Assembly: GCA_964058805.1 (NCBI GenBank) | Contig: CAXKVV010001253.1 | Coordinates: forward strand, 1-22,280 | Reading direction: 5' to 3' | Length of the DNA: 22,280 nt | Origin: Schoenoplectus triqueter | Taxonomy: Eukaryota > Streptophyta > Magnoliopsida > Poales > Cyperaceae | Part shown: positions 21,143-22,280 of the stretch, in pieces | Layout: the number at the start of each line of letters is the position of its first letter | How positions within the stretch are numbered: position 1 is the stretch's first letter | Translations under genes and position numbers: made by a program | The notes under the pieces: model-generated | Database searches by the model: none | Told to the model about the DNA's origin: nothing | Seen by the model: only the letters and a program-made list of their open reading frames with translations

Positions 21143-22280
21143 ATATATATATTATGATATGATCATATGTTGTATTTGTTTGATACATGAATTATCTGGA
21201 TAATATATTTAATTAAACGAAAGATACATTTTGATCCATTGACAAGTTGGTCTTCATTCGCTTTTGTAAAGGGAAATAGTGTTCTGTGATCATCATCAAC
21301 TAGCGGTTTATTAATTGTTATTCTTTTCAGGATAATATGATTCTATTATTCCAATCAGAATTGTTAGAATGAAAATAAACGAATATATAGAATGCATCTC
21401 GAAGAGAGAAAAATATATTAATTTTGATCTTTAATCCGATATTTCCGATTGAAATAATCATGTTATCCCGAAAGAGATAACAGCATATGCGAATTTATTT
21501 ATTGAAAAGATTAAATCATTAAATCACGAATGTACATGTATTTCATCTTTTGAAAATTGAAATGGATATATCATCCATAATTGATTGGCTTTGACCAACT
21601 CAACATCCATTGTAGGTTCAGTTCTCTAGAATCTAGATCCCCTATGGTACGACAAACTATTTGGATTAGTGTCCCTATTCCCTAAAAAAAATGAGCCATT
21701 TATTAAGATTGAATATTTTATTCATTGATGATTTCGTAACATTTAATTTCTAGAAGGTTCACTTTAATATATTCTGACGTAACATTTAACTTTTAGATTT
21801 GTTTCAAGAAAAATAAGTTTTTTCGTTAGAGGAAAAAATATAATTAAGAAAGGGAAAAGTAAAATAAAGAGGATGAGTAACTTGCTGTACTTCAAATTGT
21901 CAGGATAAAGTGCTAAAAAAATAAAATTAATTATCATTTATTTAATTTATTAATTAATATATTTTCACTTTCCACGATGAAAATTTGACGGAAGTTTATC
22001 CTAACTGTGTTTTATGTTGTACCTTTCTTTCACTTTCTCAGTTGAGTGATCAGTTCTACTTCTCACCTTCCAGCAAAAGATGATTTCCACGGGGACTAAC
22101 TTGTGCTCTCAAGTCTCAAGTCATAAATTTCATAAATTTCCATTTTGCAAATTACACCACCAAACTTGAGATAAGACCGATCGAATTACTTGTCAAATTC
22201 CTTGCTGATGAAATGGATTAGATTTTTTTTTTAATTTCATGCTAAAATTGTAAGTACATGAGAGGCCTCAATATTGATAT
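21143..22280. other. gene-free intergenic region
   Basis: I find no gene. TGTTAGAATG near 21362 resembles the start of a plant LTR, and TGTTATC/GATAACA near 21469 forms a small stem, but I could not locate a matching LTR end, primer binding site or duplication. The remainder is AT-rich with two short direct repeats near 22110-22140. Confidence 0.5.

Noticed and set aside
21362..21700. Solo LTR starting TGTTAGAATG
   Set aside because: No matching CA end, flanking duplication or primer binding site could be found.

Overview
The window is plant nuclear DNA. It is strongly AT-rich, its genes carry many short introns of about 80-110 bp, and both recognisable genes are plant-type: a trichome-birefringence-like (TBL) polysaccharide O-acetyltransferase and a plant-length glutamine-dependent asparagine synthetase. 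The many short fold-back transposons also point to a flowering plant. I cannot fix the species or decide monocot against dicot from the sequence.

Layout. From 1 to about 11.1 kb I find no convincing gene, apart from a weak candidate for a last exon at the left edge (3-104). This stretch holds four back-to-back fold-back MITEs (3135-4728), another MITE with TGTTTGGAT ends (5514-5844), an ACGTG-rich segment (about 5890-6440), two independent degenerate arrays with a 21-22 bp period (about 6660-7330 and 8828-9570), another fold-back element (about 7465-7835) and a degenerate GATATGAATA-rich stretch (about 10290-10885). From 11176 to 13641 on + lies a complete six-exon TBL gene (425 codons). About 1.1 kb beyond it, convergent on -, lies a complete 13-exon asparagine synthetase gene (CDS 18012 down to 14730, 590 codons). 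Its first intron has a GC-AG boundary. Its promoter region shows a TATA box, a GCN4/ACTCAT-type element and a G-box. From about 18.5 kb to the end there is no gene: a GATC/GGATC-rich repeat, a short G-tract array, a cleanly delimited hAT-type MITE with an 8-bp target duplication and CCCGA-rich interior (19679-19975), two more fold-back MITEs around a TA microsatellite (20330-21142), and plain AT-rich sequence.

Function. The two genes are not an obvious functional pair. One modifies cell-wall polysaccharide in the Golgi and the other makes asparagine for nitrogen transport in the cytosol. I spliced both by hand. Every exon junction keeps frame and family consensus, so both appear intact. I see no undescribed gene system. 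The most notable points are the GC-AG intron, the altered residues around the TBL catalytic serine, the MITE cluster and the paired 21-bp-period arrays.
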